In this document: positions 34,146 to 46,173 of the stretch, one piece after another
How the letters are laid out: each line of letters opens with the position of its first letter
Numbering within the stretch: position 1 is the stretch's first letter
Assembly: GCA_024195265.1 (NCBI GenBank)
Contig: JAJLRJ010000005.1
Span: 32,949,536-33,013,535 of the forward strand
Length of the DNA: 64,000 nucleotides
Source of the DNA: Dendrophyllia cribrosa
Lineage: Eukaryota; Cnidaria; Anthozoa; Scleractinia; Dendrophylliidae
Direction of reading: 5' to 3'
The notes under the pieces: model-generated
The model's database searches: none
Seen by the model: only the letters and a program-made list of their open reading frames with translations
Told to the model about the DNA's origin: nothing
Position numbers and translations under genes: made by a program

Positions 34146-35487
34146 AACAAAAAATTGCGAAGAAATACTTGACGAGCTTGAACAATTTATCAAAGATAGA
34201 TTTCCAGCGAATGATGGCGTCGAGTTGACTAAATCGTGTAATGCCTCGTGTGCCGTTTTAAAGCTGCCTGATGCAACTTTCAATTTCTATCGAAATACTA
34301 GGATGCTCCAGGTATAAGGAAGGGCAATTGATGAAGTTAAAGGCTTTTTGGAGGAGATTGTTAACAATCTACTGGCGGAGAGTTTAAATGAAGAAGAAAC
34401 TGAAGAAAATGTCGAGGTTCAGTTTCCGCATCATTCTGACACCTTCGATGACAATGTCGAAAATGGCAGTGTCAACGCATCTCAAAATAGTGGAACTACA
34501 TTTGATGATAATGATAGCCCTGCATCTGCTGAACTTGTAACGAAGTCTGCGTTTACCAAGGAGTTGGATAAACTTTGGTCTGAAATCGAATCTCTACGAG
34601 TTAAATATTTCCAGAATGATGATAAAGATAAAGACAACAATCAATACATCAACACTTTGAAACAAAAGAATAAAGATCTGACTGAAGAAATTTGCATTCT
34701 GAAAGCAAGATTGGACCAAGAGATCGACACGGCCAAAAAGATTGCTGAAGAAAGGGACTCTTTGAAGGTTGCACTACAAATTATATCGAAAGATATAATA
34801 AATCTGAACAACTTACACTACAATGGAGGCGGAGTAAATGAAAGAACTACCGAAACTAAAAGAATAGAAGATCAGCGATGGTATACCGTCGGAGAAAGAG
34901 CTGCCGACAAAAGAGAAACACAACAACAACCTGCTGGTTCTCCTTCGACAAATACTAACAACGGAAATGTAAATAATATCACAACCGCTACGACTGTCAT
35001 TCTTGGCGACTCCATTATCAAGAATATACAAGGATATAAGCTTGGTAAACAAGTTGGTGAACGAGTTGTAGTAAAATCGTTTGCAGGAGCTACGTCTAGT
35101 GAAATGACACACTACATACAGCCAACACTCGAAAGAAAACCACAGCGAATTGTCCTTCACATAGGAACAAATGATCTTAGAAACAGCAGTCCTGAAAAAG
35201 TCGCCGATAATATAGTAGACTTGGCAAGGGAAATTGAGATGAAATCCGATGCAGAGGTTATTATTTCAGAGCTGATTACAAGAACTGACAAACTATCGGA
35301 CGAATCTGCTGTAAAGTCAACAAACAAAAGACTCCGTAGATTCTGTAATCAAAACAACTGGAAATTGATTCAGCATAACAATATCACTAAGCAAGGGCTG
35401 AATAAGGGAGGTCTTCACTTGAATGAAGCAGGTAACTCAAAAATGTTTGAAAATTTTGTTAAAGCTTTAGATGGTAGGCAACAATGA
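34146..35487 (+). pseudogene. Non-LTR ORF1 protein with coiled coil and SGNH esterase domain
   Basis: The frame is open from about 34146, stopped by TAA at 34315-34317, then open again to TGA at 35485-35487. No ATG start is evident near 34348; that codon is TTG, so the true start lay further upstream. The order is an acidic N-terminus, a coiled coil (about residues 70-150 of the open part), a low-complexity linker, then an esterase fold with GDSI (about 220), GTND (273-276) and a GGLHLN block (about 354-359). Such ORF1 proteins bind RNA or membranes during retrotransposition. The in-frame stop makes it a pseudogene. Confidence 0.8.
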
Positions 35488-35639
35488 TCTCATTCACGGC
35501 CAATTTCCAATGACAAAATTCTCAGCCATGATCAACCATTATCATTACTCAAAACTCAAACTAATAATCCTCAAATAACACAATCTAGCGAACCTCTTAA
35601 TCAATGCCCATTTCAGGAGATTCAAAATACTAGGGGTTT

Positions 35640-38441
35640 CAAAATAGCAGCTTTGAATATCACTAGTCTCCCTGCACATATTGATGAGTTACGTTTTTAT
35701 ATGAATTCACAATTGATTGATATTCTTGCAATTAATGAAACACGTTTAGATGAGTCTATTATAGATAGAGAAATTGGCATACCGGGTTACACCTTGGAAA
35801 GGAAAGATCGTAACCGAAATGGTGGGGGAGTGGCACTTTACATTAGAAATTCTCTAAACTATGAACGTATGTATGAATACAATGAAGACCAACTTGAATG
35901 GCTTTGTATCAAAGTTACAAAGCCTAAAAGTAAACCTTTTATTGTTGGTACTTGGTATAGACCTCCTGCCGCTACCTCTGATATTATGAGGATCTTCGAA
36001 TCCCTCATTGATAGACTTGAATCTCTAGACCTTGAAACGAATATCATCGGGGATTTAAATTGTGATGTGGGTGCCTCCCCTCACGATTCCCAAACCAAAC
36101 AACTGTTAGATATATGCAATCTCTATCAATATCATCAGTTTATTGAAGAACCCACTCGTATAACTAGACATACGGCTACCACTATTGACCTATTCTTAAC
36201 AAATAATCGTAGTCAATATTCTCATTCTGGAGTCTGTCACATAGGCATAAGCGACCACTCTCTCATCTATGCTGTTAGAAAACTATGCGTTCCTAAAAGA
36301 AATTCTAAGATTATTACTAGTAGACAATTTAGAAATTTTGATGCCAATCAGCTTTTAGATATGATCTTAATCTGGCTCCGTGGCATATTATCCAAAATGA
36401 CGAAAATCCAAATCATGCATGGGAAATCTGGAAAGAGATTTTCCTGAAGATCTCTAACATACATGCACCACTTCGCAAGAGAAAGATTAGAAATGCTTTT
36501 GAACCCTGGTTGACCCCCGAACTAAAGAGACAAATGTTCGAAAGGGATAAACTTAAGAAAATAGCAACTAAATTTTAAACAGATGAAAACTGGACGAACT
36601 ACAAACATGTACGGAATAGAGTGAATGCCAACATCAAATTAGCTAAGGTGGTGTATTATAATAATTATTTTAACAAAAACCTGGGTAATATCAAAAATGC
36701 ATGGAAGGGGGTGAATATGATCATGGGAAAGGATTCCCTCCCGACTGAAATAAAGGATATTACGGTTGATGGCATGTCGTATACCTCTCCCAGTGAGATA
36801 TGTAATGTATTAAATGCTCATTTCGTACAAGTGGGACCAAATCTAGCAAACAGCATCCCTGAGGCAAATATAAATTTTGATAAGTACATAACGCCATCTC
36901 AACATAGTTTCTCACTTATGGAAACTACTAGTGATATAGTATACAGGTTAATTCAGTCAATGCCATTGGACAAAGCGAGTGGTCTTGATGGAATATCATG
37001 TAGACTACTAAAAGAAGCAGCTCCAGTTATAACAACTTCTCTAACGTATATAATAAATTTGTCTATTAGGAGTGGAATATTTCCTGATGATTGGAAAATC
37101 GCTAGGGTATCGCCAGTGTTTAAGGAAGATATTAAGTCCGATCCAAATAATTACAGACCAATATCTGTTTTACCGATTGTAAGTAAACTAATAGAAAGGA
37201 TCGTTTTTAACCAACTCTACTCCTTTCTGGTTGAAAATGATTTACTTGCAGACTCTCAACATGGGTTTAGGCCAAAACATTCAACCTTAACAGCTCTTCT
37301 TGAAGCCACAAATGAATGGTATCTAAATATTGATAACGACCTGTTAAATGGAGTCCTCTTTTTGGACTTAAAAAAAGCTTTCGATACAGTGGACCATAAC
37401 ATTTTACTAAAAAAGCTCGAACTCTATGGAGTAGACCCTCATGCTCTCCAATGGTTCACTTCGTATCTTTCGGGACGCCAACAAAAGACATATGTAAATA
37501 GTACTCTCTCAAATTCTCTACCTATCGCCTGTGGTGTTCCTCAAGGATCCATTCTTGGACCCTTATTATTCTTAATTTATATAAATGATCTTCAAATGTG
37601 TACATCTTCTTCTGCTACCAAAATGTACGCAGATGATACATGTCTTTTCGCCAGTGCACAAGATCCTTCTATATTACAGAGTAACCTAAATGAAGGTCTA
37701 AAGAAAGTTCTATCATGGCTACATGCTAACAAACTTACATTAAATATTAAAAAAACTAAGTATCTCATTATAGCTAGTCACTATAACTTAAATCACATGG
37801 AACATGATTTTGAGATCAACATTAATGAAATACCACTAAAAAGAGTGAAGTCTCATAGATATCTTGGGGTTGAAATTGATGAGACTTTAAGTTGGCATGT
37901 ACAAGTTGATGCCATTACCAAGAAAGTTTCCGCTGGTCTTGGAGCACTTAAACGAATTCGTGATCTCGTACCGACATCAACACTACAAATGATGTATGAA
38001 GCACTTATACTGCCTTATCTAGATTATTGCAGCGAGGTGTGGGGCTGTATGGGTAAATGCCCGGCTGACAGACTCCAGAAATTGCAAAATAGGGCAGCAA
38101 GAATAATTACCTATTCTAATTATGACATTCGGTCTGCTGATATTTTGGAAGACCTTGGCTGGGACACTCTTGAGCGTAGGCGCTCAAAGCAATTAGCGGT
38201 TAGTGTCTATAAAGCTAAAAATAATCTTTCTTCTAAGGGCCTAACAAATCTTTTTCGACCAATAACGAATGTTCATTCTTATAAACTGAGAAACAACTTG
38301 AACAATTTGTTTGTTCATAGACCCCGAAAGGAAGCGGGAAAGTGTAGCTTTAACTATCGGGGCACTGTTCTTTGGAATGGCCTATCAAATGAAATCAAAG
38401 CTGAGCCATCTATCGCATCCTTTAAAGCCGCCTTATAGTAG
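35640..38441 (+). pseudogene. Non-LTR ORF2: APE endonuclease and reverse transcriptase
   Basis: The endonuclease part (about 35653-36360) shows INETRLD, GDLNCD and a C-terminal SDHSLIYA, which together make the APE active site. A frameshift at about 36365 and an in-frame TAA at 36576-36578 break the frame. The reverse transcriptase part (36621-38438) is open and has FLDLKKAFDTVDH, GVPQGSILGPLLF and the catalytic MYADDT (about 335-340). The codon at 36621 is GTG inside the original frame, not a start. The thumb and C-terminal region run to a stop at about 38438. Function: target-primed reverse transcription; inactive here. Confidence 0.85.
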
Positions 38442-38600
38442 TTTTAATCTTAGGTAAACATAGAAAAATCCATTAGTATTGTAATTTTAATTAGAAATTT
38501 TTAACATGTTTAGGTCTTTATAGAGAATATTTAGTATACACGGCTCTCTGGAAGAGCATTTTGTAACTAATGATGGGATACCGTGTTTTTAAATAAAGCT

Positions 38601-38601
<1 letters not shown>

Positions 38602-38637
<36 letters not shown>
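38602..38637. repeat. (GAT)n microsatellite tail
   Basis: About twelve GAT units following the AATAAA of the non-LTR element, typical of a 3' tail repeat in this group. Confidence 0.9.
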
Positions 38638-38638
<1 letters not shown>

Positions 38639-39208
38639 TAAACCCTGGGGGTAAATGACCAGCGAGGGAGTAACCAACAAAGGTATAAACAAATCCTAAA
38701 TAGTAGATAAAAATGGAAAAATACCCAAGTAAAGGGGGGAGGGGACTAACTAAAAATCCCGCGAGTAGCTAAAGATAGAATGATAAAACAAAAAGATAAA
38801 ACTGAGGGATAATAAAAAGGTGTAGGGCAAAAACAAAAAACTGGGGGCTGAATAACGAAAAAACCGAAGGTAAAAGGCGATGCTAAGGAGCAAAAGCGGG
38901 GCCAGGTACAACGCGGCGAAACTAGAAGGCGGAACGAGCCGTAAGCAAAAGAAAAAAGGACAGACTTGGGCGAAATAACATACGCGCGCGTAGAACAAAA
39001 AACTGAGGAAGCCGGCGCGAAACCCTGCCGGACACGAAGGTCGACAATGAAATAACAACCAGAAAGCGGCCAAAAAACTGAAAGCTAGTGGAAAGCGAGC
39101 AGCCGAAAAAACGCAGTGAAGAAAACCAAAGGAATACACGAAACGCGAAACTAATTGATAGAATCCCAAAATGAATACAGGGAGAGACGAAGAATTAATA
39201 AAAAATAC

Positions 39209-39325
39209 CTCGTGGTCCTGTACGTTTGGTTGAACCGCCGCCGCGGCTTGAGGTTCCTGCTCTGGTTGTTGCCCGGCTTGAAGGTTAGCTAAGGCTTCGG
39301 CGTTCGGTTGTAGTGGAGCCGCCAT
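39209..39325 (-). CDS. Ngaro-like gag, exon 1
   Basis: The ATG at 39325 begins 39 codons rich in A, Q and P (MAAPLQPNAEAL), ending at a phase-0 donor (CACGAG then GTATTT). Exon 2 at 33085 is also phase 0, so they join in frame. The intervening 6.1 kb includes the nested non-LTR element and minisatellite; without them it would be an intron of about 1 kb. The splice is an inference from phase and motifs. Confidence 0.5.
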
Positions 39326-39366
39326 GACAAAGGAGAGAAAGGCTTCGGCGACGTGAAAAACGAAAA

Positions 39367-39558
39367 GCGAAATGCTCTACAACCTGAGGTTGACCGCGTA
39401 CTTGGCGAAATAGGCAGGGAAAACCAGAATAATTAGTTTAAATAGACAAACGAGATCCCTGGGGGCTATAGGGAAACGGGCTAGACACGCCTAGGGTGTT
39501 AGGAGTATGTAAACATTCCGCACGGGCTAGTTTCGTGGTTATTTTAGCAATGAGAATA
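39367..39558 (-). repeat. Split direct repeat A1
   Basis: First terminal repeat of the Ngaro-like element on minus, matching A2. GT follows it at 39559-39560. Confidence 0.85.
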
Positions 39559-39812
39559 GTTCCTAAATGGGCGGCTTAGGAACAAGTGTTCCTAACATTT
39601 TTGTTCCTCTTTTAACAATCTGTTCCTTTTCACTCTATTAGGGAACTGATTGTTCCTATTAATGAGTTCCTTTTTACTGGAGCGGTTCCTTTTTGCGGGA
39701 ATGTGGAACATTTGTTCCTAATTACCTGTTCCGATTTACTTAAATTAGTTCCTATTTACGTAAAATAGTTCCTTTTTACGTAAAGTAGTTCCTCTTCACC
39801 ATTTCTGTTCCT
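39559..39812. repeat. Left-arm GGAAC/GTTCC array, copy 1, second part
   Basis: Continuation of the motif array after the insertion; many GTTCCTTTTTACG-like units. Confidence 0.85.
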
Positions 39813-40019
39813 TTTTTTATTTCATTTCATTCAGTTATTCCATCTTAAAGGAAGGGTGCTTTTGAATATAAGTGATTGCGAGAATAACGTTTGTTCCCAG
39901 TCACATGTCTTGTCAAGTGCACATGAGAAAAATGTTAGTTAAGTACGTATTGTTAGGAAAAATCGTGAAAAAGCACAATTTTAAGTATCTCCCCACTGTA
40001 AATTTGTATAATGGTGATA

Positions 40020-40212
40020 ACGGCGGGCAAGCAGGGGCAATTTGTGACAAGCATGGGCACGCATGAGCAAGCAAGGGCAATCACGAGCAGGCATGAGCAA
40101 GCATGGGCAAGTAGGGGCAAGTTATGGCAAGCATGGGCACGCATAGACAAACATGGGCAAGCATGAGCAGGCGTGAGCATGCCTGGGCAAGTAGGGGCAA
40201 GTTGTGACAAGT
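40020..40212. repeat. 80-bp minisatellite, about 2 units (copy 1)
   Basis: The same unit as at 52800-53640 in copy 2, built from eight 10-bp words such as GCAAGCATGG. It lies about 80 bp upstream of the recombinase ATG. Confidence 0.9.
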
Positions 40213-40293
40213 TTGAACATGCATGATGACTTCATTGTTCACAGTTGATTTAAACAAACGTGCGCGCTACTCAAACGTTAATCTACTTGAAAC

Positions 40294-42031
40294 ATGAGTA
40301 AGAAGAGTAAGCTTGACTGGTCTAATTTTAATGGCGCATTGCCCAAACCAAAACGGCTTCACTTGGAAAAAGACGAAACGGATCGTTTGTATTACTGTCC
40401 AATAGAAGTTTGTGAACACGAAGGATTTCAAAGTCAACGTGGCTGTAGGAAACACGTGAATAACAAGCACAGATGGTTCTTTTATTTTGACCAAAAACCC
40501 GGTCTGCAAGAAGAAAAGCTCGTCGGTGCAAGTGCCAAAGAACTTATCGGTAACAGACAAAGGTGACGACGTATCGTGCGTAACGGCAAAACAAGCCGTC
40601 AGAGCATTAATTCCTTCATTTTCAGTCTCTGGCCAAATTGGCGAAACATTCACAAATTGGTTGACTGGAAGTGGCGGTGGTTACAAGAAAGATCGTCCAG
40701 CTCAACAGATTGTGAATAGGTGCTTTAAATTTCTCAAGTTTTGCTGCGAAGACGAGGATGAGTCGACCTTCGAGGTGATGGACTTCAGCGTGTGTTCCCC
40801 AAATCTGTTGTTCAAGTTCATTGACTATCTGCAAGAAGAATGCAAGCTCGGCCATGGTGGACGATTGGGCTACATAGATGCTCTTTCTGAATTAATCGAT
40901 TTCAGAAAAATTAATGGCGCATCATATGCAGTTCTTCGAAAATTATCCGCGACAGAGTTGTACCTGAAAAGAGCGCGCAAGACAGTGGCAAAAATGATGA
41001 GATTGCAGTGGACACATGATCTAGACATCGAAACGCTAGAAGCAAGAGGGCACTGGGCAACGATGGAGGAATTGTTGCAAGTTGTAACCTTTCATTTGCC
41101 CCGCTACGAAAATACCGTCAAGATGTGTAAAACCAGTCCGGGGCAAGTCAACCCATCGGACCTAACATTTGCGACAAAATTTGTAGCCGTGTATCTTTTC
41201 ATTAAGGTGAAAGGATCGCGCCCTATGACTTATCAGTACCTGACAGTCGACATGGTTAGTGCAGCGAAAGAAAATGGAGGATTCATCGATCAGAAAACGT
41301 TCAAGACTGCCAGCAAGTACGGATTTGACTCGTTGATTCTGACCGATACAAGCATGCAAGTACTCGATGGGTACATCACTTTCGTAAGACCCATGCTAAA
41401 ACCCCAGTGCGACTTTGTTTTGGTCACGAGAAATGGAGGCCAACACAGCAAATTGGGGGACGTCATGAGCAAATTGGTCTTTGACGCAATTGGAAAATAC
41501 GTTCATCCCACACGTTATCGTCAAATTGTCGAAACGCAAAGCCTAAACCTGCTCACTAGCGAAGAGCAAAGAATTTTGTCAGAAGACCAAAAACACATCT
41601 CTGCTGTTGCCAAAGTTCACTATCAAAAGCAGAGATCGCGCGAAGTTGCTGTGAAGGCCCACGAGTGTCTACAAAAGTTACAAGGTACTAAAGGATCGGA
41701 GGTGGACGAGGACGTTAACGCGAGGTTTCGCGTTTCAAGTTCAAGTTCAAGTTCAGCTTCACGTTTAGTTGAAACCGAACAGGAGAAAAGCTCGCCCCCG
41801 GAAGAGGAAGTCCCACCCACGAAGCGTTTGTGCATCCGTAGAAAAGTTCGTCGGGTTTTGAAATTCACAGAAGAAGAGGACGATTTTCTAAGAAAGGGGA
41901 TAACAAAGCACGGTTTTGGACAGTGGACGGCTATTCTAAGAGATCCCGATTTCAAATTTCAAAACGGAAGGATGGCCGATTCATTAAAAAAGAGGGCTGA
42001 ACTCAAGTTGCTTTCAAATGGAAAAATGTGA
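40294..42031 (+). pseudogene. Tyrosine recombinase, copy 1, frameshifted
   Basis: Nearly identical to the intact 579-residue protein at 53715, with about 18 substitutions by eye. After the C2H2 finger, at about 40510, two bases present in copy 2 are missing. The first frame (40294-40566) therefore ends early and the rest continues in another frame to 42031. All catalytic residues survive downstream: GSRPMTY, HPTR, the histidine and the tyrosine in VHYQK. One conserved-looking position is changed (KHISA here, KHSSA in copy 2). AATAAA at 42051 is a likely poly(A) signal. Without a working N-terminal finger, the product would start internally or not at all. Confidence 0.85.
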
Positions 42032-42235
42032 ACCGCTTTAAAGCACTGTCAATAAAGAAAGGCCAATTGGCTCAAACTAAGGCAACGATGCACAACTAGT
42101 AATGCACTGTTTGAAGAACTTTTACTGTTTTCTTTGAAACTAAACATACTCTTAAACGTTCACACATTTAGCTCACGAAATGGTCAAGATAATCAGAAAA
42201 AAAAAACTGAAATTACATAGAAGTTTCTGATTGAA

Positions 42236-44478
42236 CTACTTTTGACTGTGAAAATAGTTCTGAATGGAATTACACAGTTTCTTTCCTGCGTTTCCCTTCT
42301 TGGAAGCAGACTTTCTTCTCTTTTGGGAGGTGGAGTAAGACTGTGCTGGAGCCGTGTTGCTGATCTGCGAACGAGGAACTGGCGTCATGGCAAGGTCTGG
42401 AAGAGGCTGGTTACCAGATGTCGGTGTTCTTTTTTCAAGAGGCCTAGAGCGACGCACGCTCGCTTCCTTTCTTCCAAGGCGATCTTGCAGCCAATTGAGC
42501 CAAGATTACGATGATGATTCTTGAGCTTGTCTTGGAGCACTTCCTGATAGGATTCGAGAGATGCCTTCTTTTCTCCATCGAGGTCTGTCGACAGAAGAGC
42601 GATCGTACAATCGTGCAAATCTTTTTCCGTTGATTTTAACCACGGCGCTTCAAATGCTTCTCTGGCTCTCTTTCTCCTTTCCTCGAGTTCCTCTTTGAGA
42701 GATTTCTGTTGGAAGGCAGCCAGATCGTTTACTATTTGGGTGGGCAGTGGATCTTCGCCATCTTCCGGTAGCAATAACACATGTTCTCTTGTGACTCCAC
42801 GGGTCATAAAATGACGCTGCCTTTGTTCATAGGCCTTCTTGTTCAACTCTTGTAATCTTGCGTTTTCTTCGAGACGAGTTTCCAAAATTCGAGTAACTTG
42901 GCGGTGTCGCAGGGACATCGGCGAACACTGATCGAGTATTTTCCGCAGAGCAATTATACTCAGAAGTTCGTTCGAGTCATCATGATCTTCGCTGCTGCTG
43001 TCTCGAGCTTCCATGGCATCTCCTATGTCTCGTTCTTCTTCCAAGGAGTCTGACAATTCATCTACCAATGGCATTGTCCTTAGGGTTTCCTTTTCAGTCT
43101 CTGCAAGGATGCCATCAGCATTCTCCATCTCTTGGTCGTCATCTTCATCCGAGGTCTCAGAAGTGTCTTCTTCATCTTGTGCTCGACGTGCGTTTGCTGC
43201 CGCCCAAACGACACATTCCATCGGGTGTTTTTGAAGCCATTCAGTGGCTCTTTTCTTCGGGGATGAAAGGCTTTTGAAGGTGTAATTTCGTAGCCTTCGA
43301 TCTATCGCAGGCTGGTCTTCCGGCTTGAACTGGAGTTTTTGTTGTGCTGTTATCAGCATAGGACAGCGGTTGATGAAGGATTTCGCTGTTCGATACTTGA
43401 CATCGCACGCAGTGTAGCCTCCTTGGGTTAGGATTTTCCAGTCGTCGATATCCATTGTTGACGTTGACGCTTCGTCAATAAAGATGACTTCCGTGGATTT
43501 CGTGATCATCGCTTTGTTGAAAACCCTTTGCTTTGTTACGGTGGCTATGTTTCCGTGATGAACTAACCCAAGGATCGGATGGAACAGACTCGTTTTTCCG
43601 CTGTTTGAGTCACCTATGAGGCAAGGTACTCTGTCCTTATGCCTTTTTTGGTTGAAATTCAAGAGTTTAAGGCAGTCTTCACAAAATGCTCCAATTTCTG
43701 CTTCATTCAGGCTGTTCTGTAGAATTTCTCTGAAAAACTTCGCATCTGGCTCTTTGCGTGGATCATACTTGGCAAACGCTCTCGGGGTGACGAGGCCGAT
43801 TTTCTCTTCTGCGATTGGGGTCTTCAAGAAGCATCTCTCCTTTATTGACCAGCATTCGCCAGAATTCACCTCGATGAGGTTGTAATCGACGGATATTGGT
43901 CGAATTACCTCACAGTCTGGGTCGGCCAGGATGTCGACGACTCTTCGCATCTCCTTGAGGAGCCTGGCTTTGAAGAACTCGTTTGCCGCCAGGCAATTGA
44001 CAAACGCTTTGACTTCGCATTTATAAGAGTAAGTGAATTTGGCTCTGGGAACCTTTTTGAAAATCTTCCCTCTAAACAGGGCGTACTCAGTTCTTTTCAT
44101 CGCGATTGCTATATCGTTTATTAGCACCGTCAATTTGTCCGACAGCCTTGGTTCTTCTTTCCCGGGCCCGCTGTTTGGGTTGTGAACGTTCAAACCAAAC
44201 TGATCGATTACTAACTTTGCGTCTGTAAGCTTGGCAACAGCGACTTGTAGAATTTCGCAGAAAGACGGATTTACGAGGCAAACTCTGGCTGCGCTCTCTG
44301 TACCACAATCGTCATTTTCTAGCAAATCAGCATCCCCCAACAAGTTTTCCACTTCATCTCTGAAGCAATGTTCGTACGACGAATTGACCAGTTCCTGAAT
44401 CATGGGGTTCTTGTGATCTTTCAGCACCTTGTACAGTTCTTTCATTGCGACCGACTCTTTTCCTTCGTAACAGGGTAC
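42236..44478 (-). CDS. SF3-type helicase, copy 1, exon 3 (ATPase domain and tail)
   Basis: Main coding exon, from an acceptor (TTACACTTAG) at 44480-44479. Numbering from the ATG at 44445, it has Walker A GDSNSGKT (278-285), Walker B VIFIDEA (about 320-326), a sensor-like CPMLITAQQ (361-369) and arginine-finger-like IDRRLRNYTF (381-390), the order found in superfamily 3 helicases such as papillomavirus E1 and parvovirus NS1. A long acidic, then basic and coiled region follows. The first frame ends at 42385; a small deletion relative to copy 2 near 42405 shifts the frame, and the tail continues in the other frame to 42236, ending IQNYFHSQK, close to a PCNA-binding (PIP) box. Probable role: origin unwinding of the element. 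The gene is convergent with the recombinase, with about 200 bp between stops. Confidence 0.8.
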
Positions 44479-44639
44479 CTAAGTGTAAAATTATTAAACA
44501 ATCAATTTTCACTGGTAGTTAATGGTACAAATTAAAGATATGTGGAATCGATCATCTTCCATAGGTGATGCTATTGCAAGGAAAGCCGTAGCAAATCAAC
44601 CAATATGCGTATAGATCAGTTTGGCCATCGAAAATTCAA

Positions 44640-45055
44640 TAGGGCGATCTTTGCTGACGTCATTGTTTACATTTTGTCTCTTTAGCATACGAATTTACGT
44701 AGAGAAGACATTGTGCTAAATACGAATTGACTTCAACAGTTGAAAGGGCTTGTTAAATTTAGTAAGCTACCCAATTTTTAGCTCTTTGCATGTAATATTT
44801 AAGAAAAGATAAGCTATCCAAAACTGCAAAATTGCTGGGTGGCAAAAGCGCTAATGAGCCCATACATTCTTTGTAAAATTTTGAGTTTTGAAAACAGCAT
44901 TGCACAAAGAGTATTTAGTATATCGGGTTCAAATTTCCAGAGAAAGCTAATTGTACTATGCCCTTTCAATATTCAGAGTTGATTTTGTTGTAGCTTGAAT
45001 AGAAAATGATGCACATATGCCAATGAGGCAAAAAGTGTAAACAAAGATCGCCCTA
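44640..45055. mobile_element. MITE in helicase intron 2 (copy 1)
   Basis: TAGGGCGATCTTTG at the left and CAAAGATCGCCCTA at the right are exact inverted ends, with TA flanks. Intron 2 (45287-44479) is otherwise non-coding. Copy 2 lacks this MITE. Confidence 0.8.
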
Positions 45056-45287
45056 TAGTCGCGCTCTATACCAGCCTGTTGAGTTCAGTTTGCAGGCTCC
45101 TCTCGATGTGCTCTCGATGTGCTCATATCGACTTTTCGAGATTATTTCTTTGATACATTTTGTTATTCATTTCTAAGGTATCTATTTATGGGATGCCTTA
45201 AACGAAACCATAGATTATGTATTTTCTTTGCGAACATGCTTAAGGTCTTATCCCGTTTCTGAGAACGTTATATTAAAATTGATGTAC

Positions 45288-45598
45288 CTGTTTAGCTATG
45301 GTTTCCACGTCGCAATCCAAAAGGGCACGGTGGATGATGGGTGGGTTTGCGGGCGCACCGTTTGGTGTGGTTAGCGCTATCCAGAAGTTTAGAGATGGAC
45401 GCAGTTTTTCATCTATTACTGTCGGGTGATTTGAAAGCCACTCTTGACTGGTGGTGCTGGCAACTTGACTTGGAGTTATGCCTTCGTCATTGCTCTCTTC
45501 GCTCTCTTCTTCATCTCTGTTTGCTTTCATTTTTCCTCGATTGTTATGGTGGCCTTGTGCACTTATGGCACTAAAGAAAAATGCCACGTTTTTTATTG
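45288..45598 (-). CDS. SF3-type helicase, copy 1, exon 2
   Basis: Bounded by an acceptor (CTTTTCACAG) at 45600-45599 and a donor (AAACAG then GTACAT) at 45288/45287. It starts in phase 1 and ends in phase 0, joining both neighbours in frame. It encodes AFFFSAIS, an acidic linker, then a block also conserved in copy 2: SNHP, KLRPS, ALTTPNGAPANP and HRALL. I do not recognise this N-terminal domain. Confidence 0.75.
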
Positions 45599-45688
45599 CT
45601 GTGAAAAGTACAAAACGATTGAAATTCATAAGCCACGGAACCTCTATCAAATAATAAGTGCGAGAGAGCATTAGGAACAAACGCTTAC

Positions 45689-45890
45689 CATAAATTGCCT
45701 TGTCGCAAGCTTCCCTTTTTTTAACTACGTCATTCCATGCTCTTTGTAAGCCCTCGTCGGTGACTGCGCAAACGCATTTTGCGCTAACAATGGAACATTT
45801 TCCAACGACGATCGGACTTATGTAGCATAAGGCTGCACTCTTGATGGCTTGACTGTTTAGCTGACGATAAGGATGTCTTGTTCTGTACAT
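45689..45890 (-). CDS. SF3-type helicase, copy 1, exon 1
   Basis: The ATG at 45890 opens 202 coding bases, the same length as in copy 2, ending at a phase-1 donor (TTTATG then GTAAGC). Intron 1 is 90 bp. The peptide is Cys-rich (LCYISPIVV, then CSIVSAKCVC and ACDKAI), and these cysteines are kept in copy 2, so a metal-binding fold is possible. No known domain recognised. Confidence 0.75.
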
Positions 45891-45924
45891 GTTGCCACTG
45901 ATTTAGCGAGAAATGAGTGTTCCG

Positions 45925-45932
45925 CTTTTATA
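45925..45932 (-). promoter_or_regulatory. TATA box of helicase copy 1
   Basis: TATAAAAG followed by CGGAACACT, 42 bp upstream of the ATG. Copy 2 has TATAAAAG with CAGAACACT at exactly the same distance, although the surrounding DNA has diverged. Confidence 0.7.
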
Positions 45933-45944
45933 CGAAACGAATTA

Positions 45945-46173
45945 GTCCTAATTATCCCCCGATGATTTCATAGCGACCGACAAAAGGATTTGAACTAAAA
46001 ATAGCGTCTTCTTCTCGTGTTCACCGCATTAATTTCCGAAATTAAACTATTATCTTTCTTGATAATTAAGAAGAGCCAAATTAGTAGTCAAATGCGATTA
46101 CATCATTTCAAGTTCAAGATCACACCACCTCCTACAGAAATGATGGTACATCACACAACGGGAAACAAATGGC
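45945..46173. repeat. Diverged direct repeat, left member
   Basis: From ATCCCCCGATGATTTCATA to GAAACAAATGGC. The second member is at 50290-50503, beyond the foldback element, in the same orientation. Confidence 0.7.

Larger units (their letters stand above)
34141..38640 (+). mobile_element. CR1/L2-type non-LTR retrotransposon, 5'-truncated and broken
   Basis: ORF1 with an SGNH-esterase domain, then ORF2 with an APE endonuclease and a reverse transcriptase, an AATAAA near the 3' end and a GAT/ATG microsatellite tail, all on plus. Esterase-type ORF1 together with an APE endonuclease fits the CR1/L2 group. Both ORFs are damaged. It lies inside the Ngaro-like element, so it is a third-level insertion. 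No target duplication was found. Confidence 0.85.

Noticed and set aside
38750..39325. 191-codon ORF taken as one protein
   Set aside because: Only the first 39 codons look like gag; after a good donor site the sequence is low-complexity intron-like.
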